Positions 23,193 to 33,591 of a DNA stretch of 64,000 nt are shown in pieces. The translations under genes were made by a program, and so were the position numbers. Position 1 is the stretch's first letter, and the number at the start of each line of letters is the position of its first letter. The stretch is from Vesta saturnalis (taxonomy: Eukaryota > Arthropoda > Insecta > Coleoptera > Lampyridae), in NCBI GenBank assembly GCA_036346205.1, contig JARFJB010002201.1, positions 326,001-390,000 of the forward strand, written 5' to 3'. The notes beneath the pieces are model-generated. The model was not told the DNA's origin. It saw only the letters and a program-made list of their open reading frames with translations, and ran no database searches.

Positions 23193-26100
23193 ATGTCTGA
23201 AGAAATTTTCAAGAAAAGACTCCCTACTGCGACATCAAAAAACTGCGTGTTAGATAGGTATTCCAACTACCCCACCTTCAGAGATGCCGCAGGCTGTACC
23301 GCAAAATCGTACCTCACTTAGGATTGTGGTGCAACCAAGTACTTCCGATGCGAACAGAACGGAACATAGCCATATTAGTGAACGTCTTACACAACCTGGA
23401 CCATCAGGGTTAAACAACTTAAAGAACAATATACAACACAAACATGCTAATAATTCCTTTACAAAACCAAACCCACAAGTTTTAAACAACTCCCGAATGC
23501 GTAAGTCAGGCCAAAGCAGAGAACCAGTACAAAATAAAAGTAGCAAAAGTGTTGAAATTGTGCACTGCACTGATTGTTCGATTGATGTTCCTCGATATTC
23601 TTATGAAGGATACCTTAGAAGCAATAGGCACAAATCAGATGTGTGTCTATTCGTTGATACTGGGGTTGAAGTGATTCGCAATGCTTTTAAACAACGCATT
23701 GTTTCGTATAGACTATCACCATGCAATACCCATATGGATGTGCAGACGTTTATGGATGACGATAAAGCGAATGTTTTGAATATAATACAAATTCAGTTGC
23801 ATAAACACTTCTCGTTGAAATGTAATGTTGAGTTGTTTGGGTTGTACTTTCTGAACAGTAGAGAAAGTACCGAATTAAAGTCCTTTCAAACGAAATATGA
23901 TATATTGAATGTCGAGATGGTGTTGGAAGAGTATTTTCAAAGAGTAGTGGAAATCTTGGATGCTAAGCAATCAGAATTTCAGCATAAAGATTCTGGTAAG
24001 TGCGAGTTATGAGTAGTAGGTTAGTACATTACTAAGATATGCTGTTTCGTAGGGTGGCCGCTGGCGAATTTCGTATATTTAGAGGTAAACATGTTGAAAT
24101 TTTCTCACACTACGGGTTCATCCTATATGAATGTTCCACCTGAAATTTCGCATAAACATGCCATAGTGAATGTGAAGAATATTGATAATTGCTGCTTTGC
24201 GTGGGCTATTGTATCAGCATTAGTGACACCGACGGGGTTACCACAACGGACGACCTCTTACCCTGATTTCAGGACGTTATTCAACTGGAAGTGTGTAGAA
24301 TTTCCTGTTAAAGTGACTAACATCTCAACGTTTGAGTCCAACAATAATATCTCCATCAATGTTTATGGACTGGAGGATACGTATCATGATGGTCAGCGTA
24401 TTTCTGAGGTAGAGGGTAGAGGGTATACCATAGCTAAACAACCTATTCATGTTAATTTATTACTATTAGTCAGTAACCAAACGGATAATCAGCATTATGT
24501 ATGGATAAAAAATTTTTCTCGTTTACTTAGCAACCAAATAAGTCGACGTAATGGGGCAAAATATTTTTGTGATTCATGTATTCATTACTTTAGACGCAGG
24601 AGCAATTAACTCAACACGTGTCTCATGACTGTAATTTCGTATATACTAAATTACCTGGCGTGATGCAAAGAAACCGATGAGTTCTATGCGGAAAATATAC
24701 TTGCGTTCCAAAACTATCAAAAACAGATGTTTCTACCGTTCGTAATATATGCAGATTTTGAAGCGATAACAACGTGTAAAGATGAACCATACTCATTCAG
24801 TTATTATATTAAGTGCGGTGTAAACGATACTTGGTCCAAATTAGAATTTTATAGGGGGATTAATGCCGCAGAGGTATTTATAACACGACTCGAGAGTGAT
24901 GTTACACGGATATATAATGAGCATTTGAAAACTGTTGTTCCAATGTTACCACTAACTGATGAACATCTGGTAATACATGAGCATAGTCGTAATTGTTATA
25001 TATGCGACAAGGTTTTTACGGATGATCTTACAAATTCAAAAGTACGAGATCACTGCCATGTCACTGGTAAATATCGTAGTGCGGCATATTCAAATTGCAA
25101 TTTAAATTATCAATTACTTACATTTATCCCAGTTTTTTCCATAATCTCAGTGGTTATGATGTCCACTTGTTCATCAAACAGTTAGCGAGTGAAACTGAAG
25201 AAATTACCGTACCCCCTGTTAATAGTGAGAAATATATAACGTTTGGTAAGCATATTTATGTAGACGAATACATTAATGGTCGCGGCTATAGGGAAAAGAA
25301 GTACATAAATTTGCGATTCGTCGGTAGTTGTAGGTTCATGGCGGCATGCTTAGATACTCTATCTCATAATTTATCAGATGATCAATGTAGAGAGGTAAGG
25401 AAATATTTTGTTGATGATAATGACTTTAACTTAGTTAGAAAGAAACGTAATCTCCCCTACGTGTACGTGGACAATTTTAATAAATTAGTACCTTCCTATG
25501 ACAAATTCTACGATAAAATGTGTGATCAAAATATATCCTATGAAGAATACTGTCGCCTCCTACTGGTGTGGGATCACTTTAAGTGTAATACACTCGGGGA
25601 TTATGTTGACATATATTTAAAACAAGACGTGTTGCTGTTGGCTGACGTGTTCGAAAACTTTAGGCGGTTATGTATAGACATGTATGGATTAGAATCAGCG
25701 CAGTATGTTACAATACATAGATTGGCGTGGGATGCCATGTTGAAATGTACTAAAGCAGAGTTAGAATTATTGACTGATATGGACATGTACCACTTTTCTA
25801 AGAAAGGTATTTGTGGTGGAGTAAGTACTTGTGTTAAGCGAAGAAGTATTGCTAACAACGAGTTTGTCCTAAATTATGATCCTAATCGTCCAAAACTCTT
25901 TTTACAGTATTTACATGCCACGAATTTATACGGATAGAGTCTGCGGCAACACCTACCTCATAATGGGTTTATGTGGTTAACTGAAGATGAAACTCAAAAC
26001 TTTGATGCACTGAAGATTAATGATGATGCTGCTATTGGGTATGTGCTATCCGCACCACCTGCATGATGAACACAATGATTATCCATTTTGTCCCTAAATG

Positions 26101-26972
26101 ATCTGCGCACCACATTCCAAGGAGGAAAAATTAATTCCTAATTTATGTGATAAGACCTATTACCGATATTTAAAACAATGTATCCAGCATGGGTTAATTG
26201 TTACTCATATTCATAGTTTTACGGTTTCCTCAAAGCCCTTGGCTGGTACCATACATAGACCTTAATACAACTCTTCGAAATCAAGCCAACAACAAATTCG
26301 AAAAGGATTTCTTTAAATGCATGAACAATGGTGTATTTGGTAAAACAATGGAGAATATCGACAAAAGAAGAGTAATAAAGTTATTAACACATTGGGAAAA
26401 TAACGGACGTCGCTTGGGTCTAGCACGGTACGTCGCAAAACTGCAATTTAAGATTTTTATTAAATTTACTGATAAATTATTTGCAGGTCATACTTATGAC
26501 AAACCCATATACGTTGGATTTAGTATTTTAGATCTTTCCAAAATTATAATGTGTCGATTTTTTTACGGTATCTTGCGCTATCATTACGGTAATAATGTAA
26601 CGTTGCTCTATACAGACACAGATTCTTTAATTGTCGAGATAACAACTGATGATATGTACGCTCATATGCGGAATAACGTTGATGAATATGACACATCCAA
26701 CTATCAAAACGGTTTACATGGTATTACAACGAATACATCCGTCGTCGGAAGAATGAAAGATGAGTATGCAGGGAAAGCTATTCAATATTTTTAATGGAGT
26801 AGGATCAAAATCTTATTGTCTAAAGCTTGCTGATGATCAAGTGGTTAAGAAAACGAAAGGTGTGTAGAAAATCGTTATTCAACAAGTACTGACGGAAGTA
26901 ACTAAAAATCTGTTGCGGAGGCGTCTGATAAAACAGTATGTGTAAAATGTTCGTGTTTAGATCAACTTTGTA
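23193..26972 (+). pseudogene. Maverick/Polinton protein-primed DNA polymerase B, decayed
   Basis: Blocks run in order. The N-terminus from the ATG at 23193 holds a C2H2-like finger (HCTDCSIDVPRYSYEG..H). An N-terminal region with NVKNIDNCCFAWAIVSAL (~24170) and RNGAKYFCDSCIHYF (24550) follows. The exonuclease motifs are VIYADFEAI (24750) and FHNLSGYDVHLFIKQL (25140), with a Cys/His cluster CYICDKVF...RDHCHVTGKYR (25000) between them. Next come YLKQDVLLLADVFENF (25620) and polymerase motif A as LHATNLYG-stop (25930), where the family has Asp at the His position. Motif B is CMNNGVFGKTMEN (26320) and motif C YTDTDSLIVEI (26620). At least seven breaks (about 23300, 24010, 24605, 25120, 25937, 26090, 26800) and the motif A change mean it cannot work. 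The 3' end is cut by (TA)n. Confidence 0.9.

Positions 26973-26973
<1 letters not shown>

Positions 26974-27020
<47 letters not shown>
26974..27020. repeat. (TA)n microsatellite
   Basis: About 23 TA units replace the C-terminal end of the polymerase gene. The same 86-bp polymerase segment plus (TA)n recurs at 33138. Confidence 0.95.
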
Positions 27021-27028
<8 letters not shown>

Positions 27029-27108
27029 TGCTTATATTGTGTGATATATAAAAGAAATAAACAAAAAATATATATTTACAATTTTTGTTTAAAAAAAGTG
27101 TACAATCT

Positions 27109-27552
27109 TTAATACATTACATAAGTATCGTACAGATGGTATACATTAGACAGAGCGCCATGACATAATGATTTATAATTATAATAACAAACTGGTTGCA
27201 AAGCAGGAAGAGTAGGATGTTCCTCAAGTTCTGTAACGGATTGTGTAACAAATTTTCTGATGTAATCCGCTTTCTCTCTACCCTTGACGTAGACAGTATC
27301 TGTAGGTTGAATCAAACTACTGAGAATTCTGCGAAATTGGTGTGGTGGTGTATGCCCCTCTTCCCATTTTATACAGTGTTGATTATGGATTAACCAAGTA
27401 GCTTGACGGCGACTCTCCGCATCTAACGTATGCCATGGATACGGTGATTTAAACATGTAGTAGGCCACTTGTGTTCCATTAAAAATTGCGAGTTCTTTCG
27501 GTATAAAAACTTTTGAAGGTTTAAAGCTTTGTACGTCGACTATGACGAGCAT
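27109..27552 (-). CDS. Maverick-associated protein, possibly RNase H-fold nuclease-like; unknown
   Basis: Open for 147 codons from the ATG at 27552, with no break. It starts MLVIVDVQSFKPSKVFIPKE, a hydrophobic strand ending in an acidic residue, reminiscent of the first strand of an RNase H-like nuclease. Then follow RRQATWLIHNQHCIKWEEGH, VYVKGREKADYIRKF and a Tyr-rich end. I do not recognise a named family; the nuclease idea rests only on strand pattern and spaced Asp/His residues. It is the last gene of the minus-strand capsid cluster, 4 bases from the stop-to-start boundary with the capsid-like gene. Its intact frame contrasts with its broken neighbours. Confidence 0.55.
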   Translation of the reverse strand: MLVIVDVQSFKPSKVFIPKELAIFNGTQVAYYMFKSPYPWHTLDAESRRQATWLIHNQHCIKWEEGHTPPHQFRRILSSLIQPTDTVYVKGREKADYIRKFVTQSVTELEEHPTLPALQPVCYYNYKSLCHGALSNVYHLYDTYVMY

Positions 27553-27556
27553 CGTA

Positions 27557-28634
27557 TTACAGCTGTCTTACTGCTTTGGTTAACGCGTTATACGTAACTA
27601 AGCGATCGTGGAGTATAACACAGTATGATGTTGTATTCGCGAGTATGTTGACTGCTGTTTCGAATTCTACACGAAGTACTACTGCTTTAGAGTGTAATGT
27701 CTCTTTTTGATTCGAACATTCTACCACTATCAATGGTGCGAGTGTCGTAAATTGATTAGGTGTGAGTAATGGTTGATCATCTCTTTGATAATAGGACATT
27801 TGGAATTTAGCAAACATTTCATACAATGTAGCAAAGCAATTGTTATCGTAATTCAGGTTTAAATTGTCATACGGATTACGATCCGTGTTAAGGATTACCC
27901 TAATATTCTTTAGTGCACATTTATCGAATCTGCTCATATCTCGAGAAACATTATTTTCTCGTCCCGTTTGAAATTCGATAATAATGTATCTAGGTGTTTC
28001 TATACTAGTCGATGTTTTGATTGCCCATGTATGTTTATCTGTTGTGGGAACTGCTGGAATGATGTGCGAAACTTTCCAATATATTTTATCTATGTTAACT
28101 TTTAGTGCTTCATCTGCAACAGTTGAAATTACCGCATCGTATCAATGTTACTGCGACTTAAAACCAATGCTTGTCTGGTGTTCAAAATCACTTTATTGTA
28201 GTGTTCCGCAAAGCCAAGTAGCATTCGCAAAGGGACACAAACATTAAAATACCCTAACGCATTTGTTAGTATGCTATTTGAGCGAGGTCGTTGAGTGTCA
28301 ATGATACCAATCCTTTCATTGTACATGTTAATCCAACCTTCGTCACGGAATCTACCACTATTCCATTCATTTCGTATCTAATTGCACTGAATAAAAATGC
28401 AATGCCATTATTGACAAGCCGCGCGGTGTTAGAGACGGCACCATCCTCCCTCAGCAATCTTCCCTCTACGTAGACATAACTTTCTGATGGTAAAGTGCAC
28501 ATGTCTTCCTGAATGGGTATTCTGATTTCATCATTGTTTTCAAATCTCGTAGTATATCGTTGATGGGTGTGGAGTTCGGAATTTACTATGGCATTATCAA
28601 CAACAACTTTTTCGTTTACGTTTAATATACCATT
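27557..28634 (-). pseudogene. Maverick major-capsid-like protein, frameshifted
   Basis: The start region near 28634 (EKVVVDNAIVNSELH) leads to IRIPIQEDMCTLPSESYVYV (28530-28480). Next come ARLVNNGIAFLFSAIRYEMN (28410), LGYFNVCVPLRMLLGFAEHY (28240) and, after frame changes at about 28265, 28130 and 27940, SRFDKCALKNIRVILNTDR, NPYDNLNLNYDNNCFATLYE and TTSYCVILHDRLVTYN at the end. This block order is that of a large conserved family found in insect Maverick copies, which I take to be the major capsid protein. The double-jelly-roll assignment is inference from family and context, not visible as such. It lies between the nuclease-like gene and the penton-like gene on the same strand. Confidence 0.65.
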
Positions 28635-28759
28635 ATATTACTATGAAACCAAGACTTTGCAAGTATGCTCTATTCTGCGCTGTCAATGCTATGAGGGTTG
28701 ACCGCTTACTAACTCGCGCATTTCCACACTTCGATATTTTATAGTTCACCTTGTTGTGG

Positions 28760-29431
28760 TTACACGCACGTGTTATACCGCGTCACCAGCCTTTCTTCAA
28801 ATATAATCCTATCGTTATGACCGTTGAAATTGACGAGGTCTCCGTCTTGGTTTACTATTTTAAGTGTTATGGTTGAAATGGTGGATGTATTTATAGGTAA
28901 ATAGATGACATGTAGAGGGGATTCAATTATTTTGTATCCCGCTGGTACACTGGGAAAAAATTGATGAATAATATGTGACGCCTCGCCATTTTTAAAACTT
29001 CCACTTGTTATATTGCATTCGATAATAAACGAATTAATCTTAATAATGTTAATATGATTTTCAGAGGTATGTAATTCATGACATTTGTAAACTTTTTTGT
29101 TAAATCCCAGCATAGGTCCTATAGAATTTTCTACATTAAAGTTAATATCATGTGTTGCTTTTATAGTGTTATTGTTCGCCCGTATTCGAACCCTTCACTG
29201 TATCATTTATATGTTTATTCACATCCGTAATTTCGTATGATCCTGGCGGTATTGCAATTCTAGTTCCTTCAAATATCAGTTGGTTATTCTTGGAAGTAAC
29301 GTTTTGTACAGTATTGAAAGATTCAAAACTAGCCCGATTACATATTCCGACTCATTATCAAGATGAATCGGTGGGTTAAAGTTGGCTTGCAAAATACTGC
29401 CTGCATCGGTAAATGTAAATGTGTACGACAT
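28760..29431 (-). pseudogene. Maverick minor capsid (penton-like) protein, broken
   Basis: It starts MSYTFTFTDAGSILQANFNP at 29431 and continues with SEYVIGL, a frameshift near 29330, then EGTRIAIPPGSYEITDVNKH (~29240). Further breaks follow near 29190-29120. The C-terminal half (29113-28760) is open, with IHQFFPSVPAGYKIIESPLH, VIYLPINTSTIS and VNQDGDLVNFNGH. The beta-rich pattern and the position between protease and major capsid fit the single-jelly-roll minor capsid protein of Polintons. The assignment is by family resemblance and order. Confidence 0.6.
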
Positions 29432-29457
29432 TACGATCAAACAACGACTGCTGAGAA

Positions 29458-29842
29458 TCAAAACGATCCGTCATATAAAAATCGTAAGACTAAATTATCA
29501 CAATTGCATGTATTGAAGTTTTGAACCTTGGTATAGTTACAGTCAATCGTGTTTCTGCTACCATTATTTTTAAAATAGTGAATTAATTCTAATGATGGTT
29601 TAATATGTTCTATGCTATCAAAATATGTAATGTGTCCATTACGTTTGATGTAAGCCGTCCAGTGTGTTCCCCTGTTATTTTGATCATCCAGATTCACGAT
29701 ACCACATTTATTCGTATGGATTCGTGTAGGTAATTTGTCTAGCATGTATATTCCTCTAAAATAGGGAATTTTTAATTTCTCAACAAATTTTAATAGCTCA
29801 ACGTTGCTTAATGCGTGACGTGGTAGCTTCAGTGGGAGTTTT
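29458..29842 (-). CDS. Adenain-like (Ulp1-type) cysteine protease of the Maverick
   Basis: The frame contains ALSNVELLKFVEKLKIPYFR and then the ORF from the Met at 29745. Catalytic-type motifs are visible in order: GTHWTAYIKRNGHITYFDS (His of THW, Asp of FDS) and FNTCNCDNLVLRFL near the end (Cys). This is the His-Asp-Cys pattern of the adenovirus-type maturation protease carried by Polintons. The first ~30 codons precede the first Met of the open frame, and the start codon is not certain. It follows the PLA2-like gene closely and overlaps the start of the next gene region. This copy has no visible stop within the core and may be one of the less damaged genes. Confidence 0.75.
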
Positions 29843-29843
29843 T

Positions 29844-30554
29844 TTAATACGGTTGTAGATATAGGCCTAAACCTCGCTTATATGGTTTTATACATAAGCC
29901 TTTTCCTAAGGTAGCTGCTTCCATTGCTTGATTGTGTCGTTTGGTTTCTTCTAACATTTTTGACGCAGTTTTTGCGTCAGTGACCGCTTTTGTAACTGCA
30001 GCTGCACCTCCACCCAAAGAACCTAAAGCTCCTAATGCTGGAAATAGGGGAATAAGAGGTATGAATCCCCCACGTTTTGGTATTGGTAATATTCTTCTCT
30101 TGGGTGTCAAGATTTTTGTATGTTTTGAAACGTTTAAGGCTTGTTGTACCATAGATTTTAACGATGACCGAAGTTTACCACCAACACGATGTCGCGGCGG
30201 GTTGAATGAAATTGGTCTGTTTTTGTGACGCTTCCTACGTCGTGATATATTTCCCATTCCCATTGTTATTTTTCCTTTCATTATACCGGCTATGGTTAAT
30301 GCAGCTGCTGTTTCTCCAAAGGTATCGTTTGAGGAACGAAATCTGTTCCAAGCTTTTTGTTGCAAAGCCTTATTCGCTGTGTGGCGATGCCTTAGATCGT
30401 TTGAATGCGAGTATTCAATACCGTGTTCTTTACACACTTCGTCCAGTTCGTTTATATCTCTTTCACCGCGAGCTAATCGTTCTCGTAAACGGGTACCCGG
30501 ACCGCAATATCTGTACCCAGGTATATACAACTCCACGAGTAATTTATTTATCAA
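29844..30554 (-). CDS. PLA2-like / membrane-active minor capsid protein of the Maverick
   Basis: 236 codons, open throughout from the ATG at 30554. The N-terminal domain has YIPGYRYCGPGTRLRERL and ELDEVCKEHGIEYSH, the calcium loop and catalytic-His region of the parvovirus-type phospholipase A2 fold; the usual His-Asp pair reads His-Gly here. A basic stretch (SRRRKRHKNRP) follows. Then comes a Gly/Ala/Leu-rich hydrophobic segment (FIPLIPLFPALGALGSLGGG), typical of membrane-active pVI/pX-like peptides, and a conserved tail (GKGLCIKPYKRGLGLYLQPY). In Polintons and related viruses this protein is thought to help membrane penetration. The loss of the Asp suggests the lipase activity is gone. Confidence 0.75.
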   Translation of the reverse strand: MINKLLVELYIPGYRYCGPGTRLRERLARGERDINELDEVCKEHGIEYSHSNDLRHRHTANKALQQKAWNRFRSSNDTFGETAAALTIAGIMKGKITMGMGNISRRRKRHKNRPISFNPPRHRVGGKLRSSLKSMVQQALNVSKHTKILTPKRRILPIPKRGGFIPLIPLFPALGALGSLGGGAAAVTKAVTDAKTASKMLEETKRHNQAMEAATLGKGLCIKPYKRGLGLYLQPY

Positions 30555-30624
30555 GGTGTTAATTAATCCAGAACCTTTTTTATAGCTATTACACGGAGAA
30601 CTATGGCTTCATACCACACCGACA

Positions 30625-30626
<2 letters not shown>

Positions 30627-30687
<61 letters not shown>
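30627..30687. repeat. (TA)n microsatellite
   Basis: About 30 TA units between the minus-strand capsid cluster and the plus-strand right arm. Confidence 0.96.
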
Positions 30688-30688
<1 letters not shown>

Positions 30689-30779
30689 TTGACGAATTAC
30701 GTAAAGCGAAAGTAATAACGTAGGATCTCTGGTTATAAACCTATTACTATATTCATTTCATTTCATCACTATAGATACT

Positions 30780-31136
30780 ACTACATATCCAGCACTGGTG
30801 TCAATAGATAAGTTTGGTGGACACTTTCATCATGAAATGACAATGGATAAATTTGGTAAACATATTACTTATTATCATAGTGATGCCACGAAATAAGGTG
30901 ATGTGTATTACGAAACTTATTTTACCTTACAAGGTTTATTGCATAAGAAGAGGGTAGATATTACATTGGGTACAGATGGCAAATATTTGTTTCCTTATAC
31001 AGAGTGTACAGTAGCGCATTGTATGTGGTCACCTCAAGTTCTCCCTCTTCAAGCGGATGATCTACTGTATATGACACCGATGTTTCTAATTAGTCAAACT
31101 ATACGTAAGGAAGCTGTGATTCAACTTACAATATAA
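30780..31136 (+). pseudogene. Unknown Maverick-arm ORF, one in-frame stop
   Basis: The frame reads ALVSIDKFGGHFHHEMTMDK, then HITYYHSDATK, a TAA at about 30894, then GDVYYETYFTLQGLLHKKRV and GTDGKYLFPYTECTVAHCMW to the stop at 31136. It lies between (TA)n and the integrase, on the integrase strand. It is rich in aromatic and His residues, with no family recognised. The position suggests a Maverick accessory gene. Confidence 0.4.
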
Positions 31137-31191
31137 CAGACGGTGTCAAATTTACGCAAGAACAACCTTTCATCATAGAGATTGTACTAAA

Positions 31192-32114
31192 ATGAGTAAA
31201 GCTGATATTGTTGACGAACTGCACAAACCAGCAAGGAGAAATTTTCCGCGCCGTTGTGTAGTACTAAAAGGTTTAAATGATCTCTTTCAAGCTAATTTAG
31301 TGGGAATGATACCTTACGCTCGGGTAAATAAAGGATTTCGATACATTTTAGTGATAATAAATGTTTTCTCTAAATATTTCTGGGCTTTTCCCATCAAACG
31401 CAAGAATGGTAAACTAGTCGCAGATGTAATGAATAAACTTTTGTCTGGTTTGCAAAGGACGCCTACACATATACAAACTGACATGGGAACGGAGTTTTAT
31501 AATGCCGAATTTAAAAAAAGTTTTGAAAAAATTTAATATTAATCATGACAGTAGTTATTCCAACTTGAAGAGTAGTATAGTTGAACGTGTAAATCGCACT
31601 CTTAAGGCAATAATCTGGAAAACATGCAGTATGCAAGGTTCCTATAAATGGTTATCAATATAATCTCAAACTGTTGTGGATTATAATTCAAGAAAGCATA
31701 GAACCACCGGATACATACCTATAGAAGTAATGGAAAATAATGCTGCCTCTATTTTGAAACATTTAAAATGTCATAGTTCTTGACCGTAAGACACCTAAAT
31801 TTAAAGTGGGGGATTATGTATGTATTAGCAAATACAGAAGCATATTCTCTAAGGGTTACATACTTAATTGGAGTTACGAAGTCTTTCGAATATCAGCAGT
31901 GAAACGTTCCAGTCCAATTACCTACACATTAAGTGATAGTCGAGATGAAGAGATACAGGGACGTTTCTATGAGCCAGAACATCAAAGTGTTAAACATCCT
32001 GACATTCACCTAGTTGAACGTGTAATACGACGTCGAGGAAATGTGTCTCTCGTTAAATGGTTAGGGTTTGATACTTCTCACAATTCATGGATTTCTAACA
32101 AAGACATTATATAA
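31192..32114 (+). pseudogene. Maverick retroviral-type integrase with chromodomain-like tail, broken
   Basis: From the ATG at 31192: DELHKPARRNFPRR, then the DDE core. LFQANLVGMIPYARV (31290) carries Asn where the family has the first catalytic Asp. HIQTDMGTEFYNAEF (31470) has the second Asp. SSIVERVNRTLK (31570, another frame) has the Glu. GSYKWLSI and DYNSRKHRTTGYIPIEVMEN follow. After breaks near 31530, 31660 and 31775 the C-terminal part (31800-32114) is open: VGDYVCISKYRSIFSKGYIL, an SH3-like region, and VERVIRRRGNVSLVKWLGFD, chromodomain-like. Frameshifts and the Asp-to-Asn change make it inactive. It sits at the right end of the Maverick. Confidence 0.85.
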
Positions 32115-32199
32115 TACGCTCTGTACGATTCCTTTTATATATTGTAATATTATGATGTAATAAATAACTCTTTTTTTAATTTTTTTATTTACTATTAAT

Positions 32200-32285
32200 A
32201 CATACGCATTATTAAGTGCATTTACAACCACTGTATTAGCAACTTCTGCGGTTGAATCCACTTCTTTGCTTTCTTTATGTCCCAT
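32200..32285 (-). pseudogene. Start of an LTR-retrotransposon gag
   Basis: The ATG at 32285, 45 bases after the primer-binding-site-like sequence, opens MGHKESKEVDSTAEVANTVV. The Gly after Met and the position between primer site and body fit a Gypsy-type gag start. The similarity ends near 32200, where Maverick-side sequence begins. Confidence 0.5.
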
Positions 32286-32330
32286 TTAATATTTCAATTA
32301 AAATCTAATTGCTTATACTTCTGTAAAATT

Positions 32331-32348
32331 CGCCTTTTAGGATCGCCA
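32331..32348 (-). promoter_or_regulatory. Candidate tRNA primer-binding site
   Basis: The minus strand reads TGGCGATCCTAAAAGGCG immediately after the LTR end (...GGCATTACA). TGG at the first position is the signature of a site paired to a tRNA CCA end. I cannot say which tRNA. Confidence 0.5.
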
Positions 32349-32427
32349 TGTAATGCCATATAAGGCCTCTGGGGTCGCCATTGACACGCTATTTACGTTA
32401 TTCATTATGATGTACCTTTCGCCCCGT

Positions 32428-32431
<4 letters not shown>

Positions 32432-32470
<39 letters not shown>

Positions 32471-32854
32471 TTAAATAATAGTGGGAAGCAGTCGAAGGTT
32501 ACTAATTAAATAAATTTCTTCGTTTTTATGCCAAGCTTTCGAAAATGTTTATTTTCTTTATCAAGACTAACTATAAAACAATTTGATTAACATTAGTTCA
32601 TTAATTAAAGATGAATAATACTTACTAACATGAAATAATAATTAAAACTAGAAACAAAAAGAAACATTAACTGTATGTAATGTATATAAAATGTAGTGAC
32701 AAAATTGTCGATTATGACAAGATATTCACTAATGGGATTAATTTTAACAAGTATTAAAAACATAGTGTGTAAAATAGAGTAAAATACATATGTTGTCTAA
32801 AATCATATTAACTTACGGAGGACCAGGCAAAAATTAATTTCTTGTTGTTTGTTT

Positions 32855-32930
<76 letters not shown>

Positions 32931-33223
32931 GTAGTCAAGTCTTTTATATCAGTCCTCTTATTCATTGTTTTGTCACTATAATTAATATAATAATATATTT
33001 GTTAAAGTTAATATGATTTTAGACTTCATATGTATTTTACTCTATTTTACACACTATGTTTTTAATACTTTTTAAAATTAATCCCATTAGTGAATATCTT
33101 GTCGTAATTGACAATTTTAACACTACATTTTATATATACTGACGGAAGTAACTACAAATCTGTTGCGGAGGCGTCTGATAAAACAGTAAGGTGTAAAATG
33201 TTCGTGTTTAGATCAACTTTGTA

Positions 33224-33320
<97 letters not shown>

Positions 33321-33525
33321 TACAGTTAATGTTTCTTTTTGTTTCTAGTTTTAATTAATATTTCATGTTAGTAAGTATTATTCATCTTTAATTAATGAAC
33401 TAATGTTAATCAAATTGTTTTATAGTTAATCTTGATAAAGAAAATAAACATTTTCGAAAGCTTGGCATAAAAACGAAGAAATTGAATTAACTAGTAATCT
33501 TCGACTGCTTCCCACTATTATTTAA

Positions 33526-33589
<64 letters not shown>
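32432..33589. mobile_element. Inverted pair of PLE ends with four (TA)n tracts
   Basis: Left arm 32466-32818 and right arm 33006-33137 plus 33318-33531 are inverted copies: GGGAAGCAGTCGAAG, ATGCCAAGCTTTCGAAAATG, TTTCTTTATCAAGACTAAC and AAATACATATG blocks. The AAGCTTTCG...CTTTATCAAGA motif resembles the ends of the two coding PLE copies (AAGCTTTCGG...CTTTGTCAA), so the arms are probably PLE terminal regions pointing outward. (TA)n lies at 32432-32465, 32861-32926, 33226-33316 and 33532-33589. There is no coding sequence apart from the embedded polymerase fragment. Confidence 0.6.
33138..33225 (+). pseudogene. Duplicated 3' fragment of the Maverick DNA polymerase gene
   Basis: These 88 bases match 26888-26973 almost exactly (ACTGACGGAAGTAACTA...CAACTTTGTATGATATA). 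In both places the fragment passes directly into (TA)n. It interrupts the right arm of the PLE inverted structure, between ATTTTATATA and CATACAGTTAATG. Confidence 0.9.
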
Positions 33590-33591
<2 letters not shown>

